A DNA stretch of 64,000 nt from Blastomussa wellsi (Eukaryota; Cnidaria; Anthozoa; Scleractinia; Plerogyridae). The stretch covers positions 16,088,508 through 16,152,507 of the forward strand of contig OX393568.1 of NCBI GenBank assembly GCA_947652115.1, given 5' to 3'. The notes beneath the pieces were generated by a model. It did not search any database. It was not told where the DNA came from and saw only the letters and a program-made list of their open reading frames with translations. Position 1 is the stretch's first letter. Each line of letters starts with the position of its first letter. Made by a program: the position numbers and the translations under genes. Of this stretch, positions 63,507 to 64,000 are shown in pieces.

Positions 63507-63857
63507 GTATTAGCATATTCTGTCGCTAGCCTTTATGATCCAATTTGAAGGCAAGGTTTGAAATCCTCGGCCTTTAGCTTTTATTTTTCTGTTGATGCGT
63601 TAGTTAATAAATACTGTACTTTGTCACGCAACGACCGAACTTGGGCATGATACCAGTAGAAACCAGAGCCAGTGTTACCCTTATCGTCCAGGGGAACGTG
63701 AAGCGCAACAGCTCTGGGCGAATCCAAAACCGGAACATTGTGCGTGAAGAAGCTTTCAACAGCCAATCAGATTTGGCCGTCTTTTTGGAGGGCTTTCAGT
63801 CTAGCCCAGAGGTCTCGGTTCTTGGTGCAGACCAAAAGGATCGCGAGATTGCGGAGA
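63507..63857. other. MANBA intron 14, start
   Basis: After the exon ending ATTCAG|GTATT. An open frame at 63641-63868 has no mannosidase similarity. The next coding exon must lie beyond the window. Confidence 0.5.
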
Positions 63858-64000
63858 AACTTACGTGACTCACGCCATGTCACGATATGGAGGAACGTAC
63901 GTGTCTCACGTCATGTTACGATGTGGAGGAACTTACGTGATTCACGTCATGTCAAGATATGGAGTAGTGTACGTGACTCACGTCATGTCACAAATTTACG
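63858..64000 (+). repeat. 36-bp tandem array, four copies, running off the window
   Basis: The unit is AACTTACGTGACTCACGTCA then TGTCACGATATGGAGG, with a few changes per copy. Each unit carries ACGTGACTCACGT, a palindromic-type sequence containing TGACTCA (AP-1-like) and CACGTCA. It lies in MANBA intron 14. Confidence 0.9.

Overview
This window is eukaryotic nuclear DNA, most likely from an anthozoan cnidarian such as a stony coral. I infer this from AT-rich intron-bearing genes, proteins clearly animal but diverged from vertebrates, and many SINE, MITE and simple-repeat families of the kind seen in coral genomes. The species cannot be fixed from sequence alone. One 200-base run of N (3801-4000) is an assembly gap beside a pentanucleotide satellite.

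Three protein genes are supported by family motifs and by splice sites that join in phase. (1) A complete inhibitory G-protein alpha subunit (Galpha-i, GNAI type) lies on the minus strand from 25345 to 7341. It has 8 coding exons and 354 residues, ends in CGLF, and has a 12.5 kb first intron full of repeats. (2) A telomerase reverse transcriptase (TERT) lies on the minus strand from 45774 to 33179. It has 6 visible coding exons and about 1343 residues, with TEN, RNA-binding (CP/QFP/T), reverse transcriptase and C-terminal parts. (3) A lysosomal-type beta-mannosidase (MANBA, GH2) starts on the plus strand at 45915 and runs off the right edge. Fourteen coding exons are visible, about 628 residues including both catalytic glutamates; roughly the last quarter of the protein lies beyond the window.

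Layout: 1-6.7 kb is gene-free and repeat-rich. The Galpha-i gene fills 6.7-25.4 kb. An intergenic stretch with few clear features covers 25.4-33.2 kb. TERT fills 33.2-45.8 kb, and MANBA runs from 45.9 kb to the end. TERT and MANBA are head to head, with only 140 bases between their start codons. Their shared promoter must sit in or around that gap and holds an E2F-like and a YY1-like site.

The non-coding sequence is dominated by non-autonomous transposable elements: foldback elements with terminal inverted repeats, Tc1/mariner-like and TTAA-flanked elements, tRNA-derived SINEs, a decayed LINE, and several tandem arrays. The most notable points are the TERT/MANBA shared promoter, a GC-AG intron in TERT, a TERT stop codon embedded in a perfect splice-donor sequence, and a 161-base tandem duplication that copied the end of a MANBA exon together with its splice donor. 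I found no prokaryotic, viral or CRISPR-type system.
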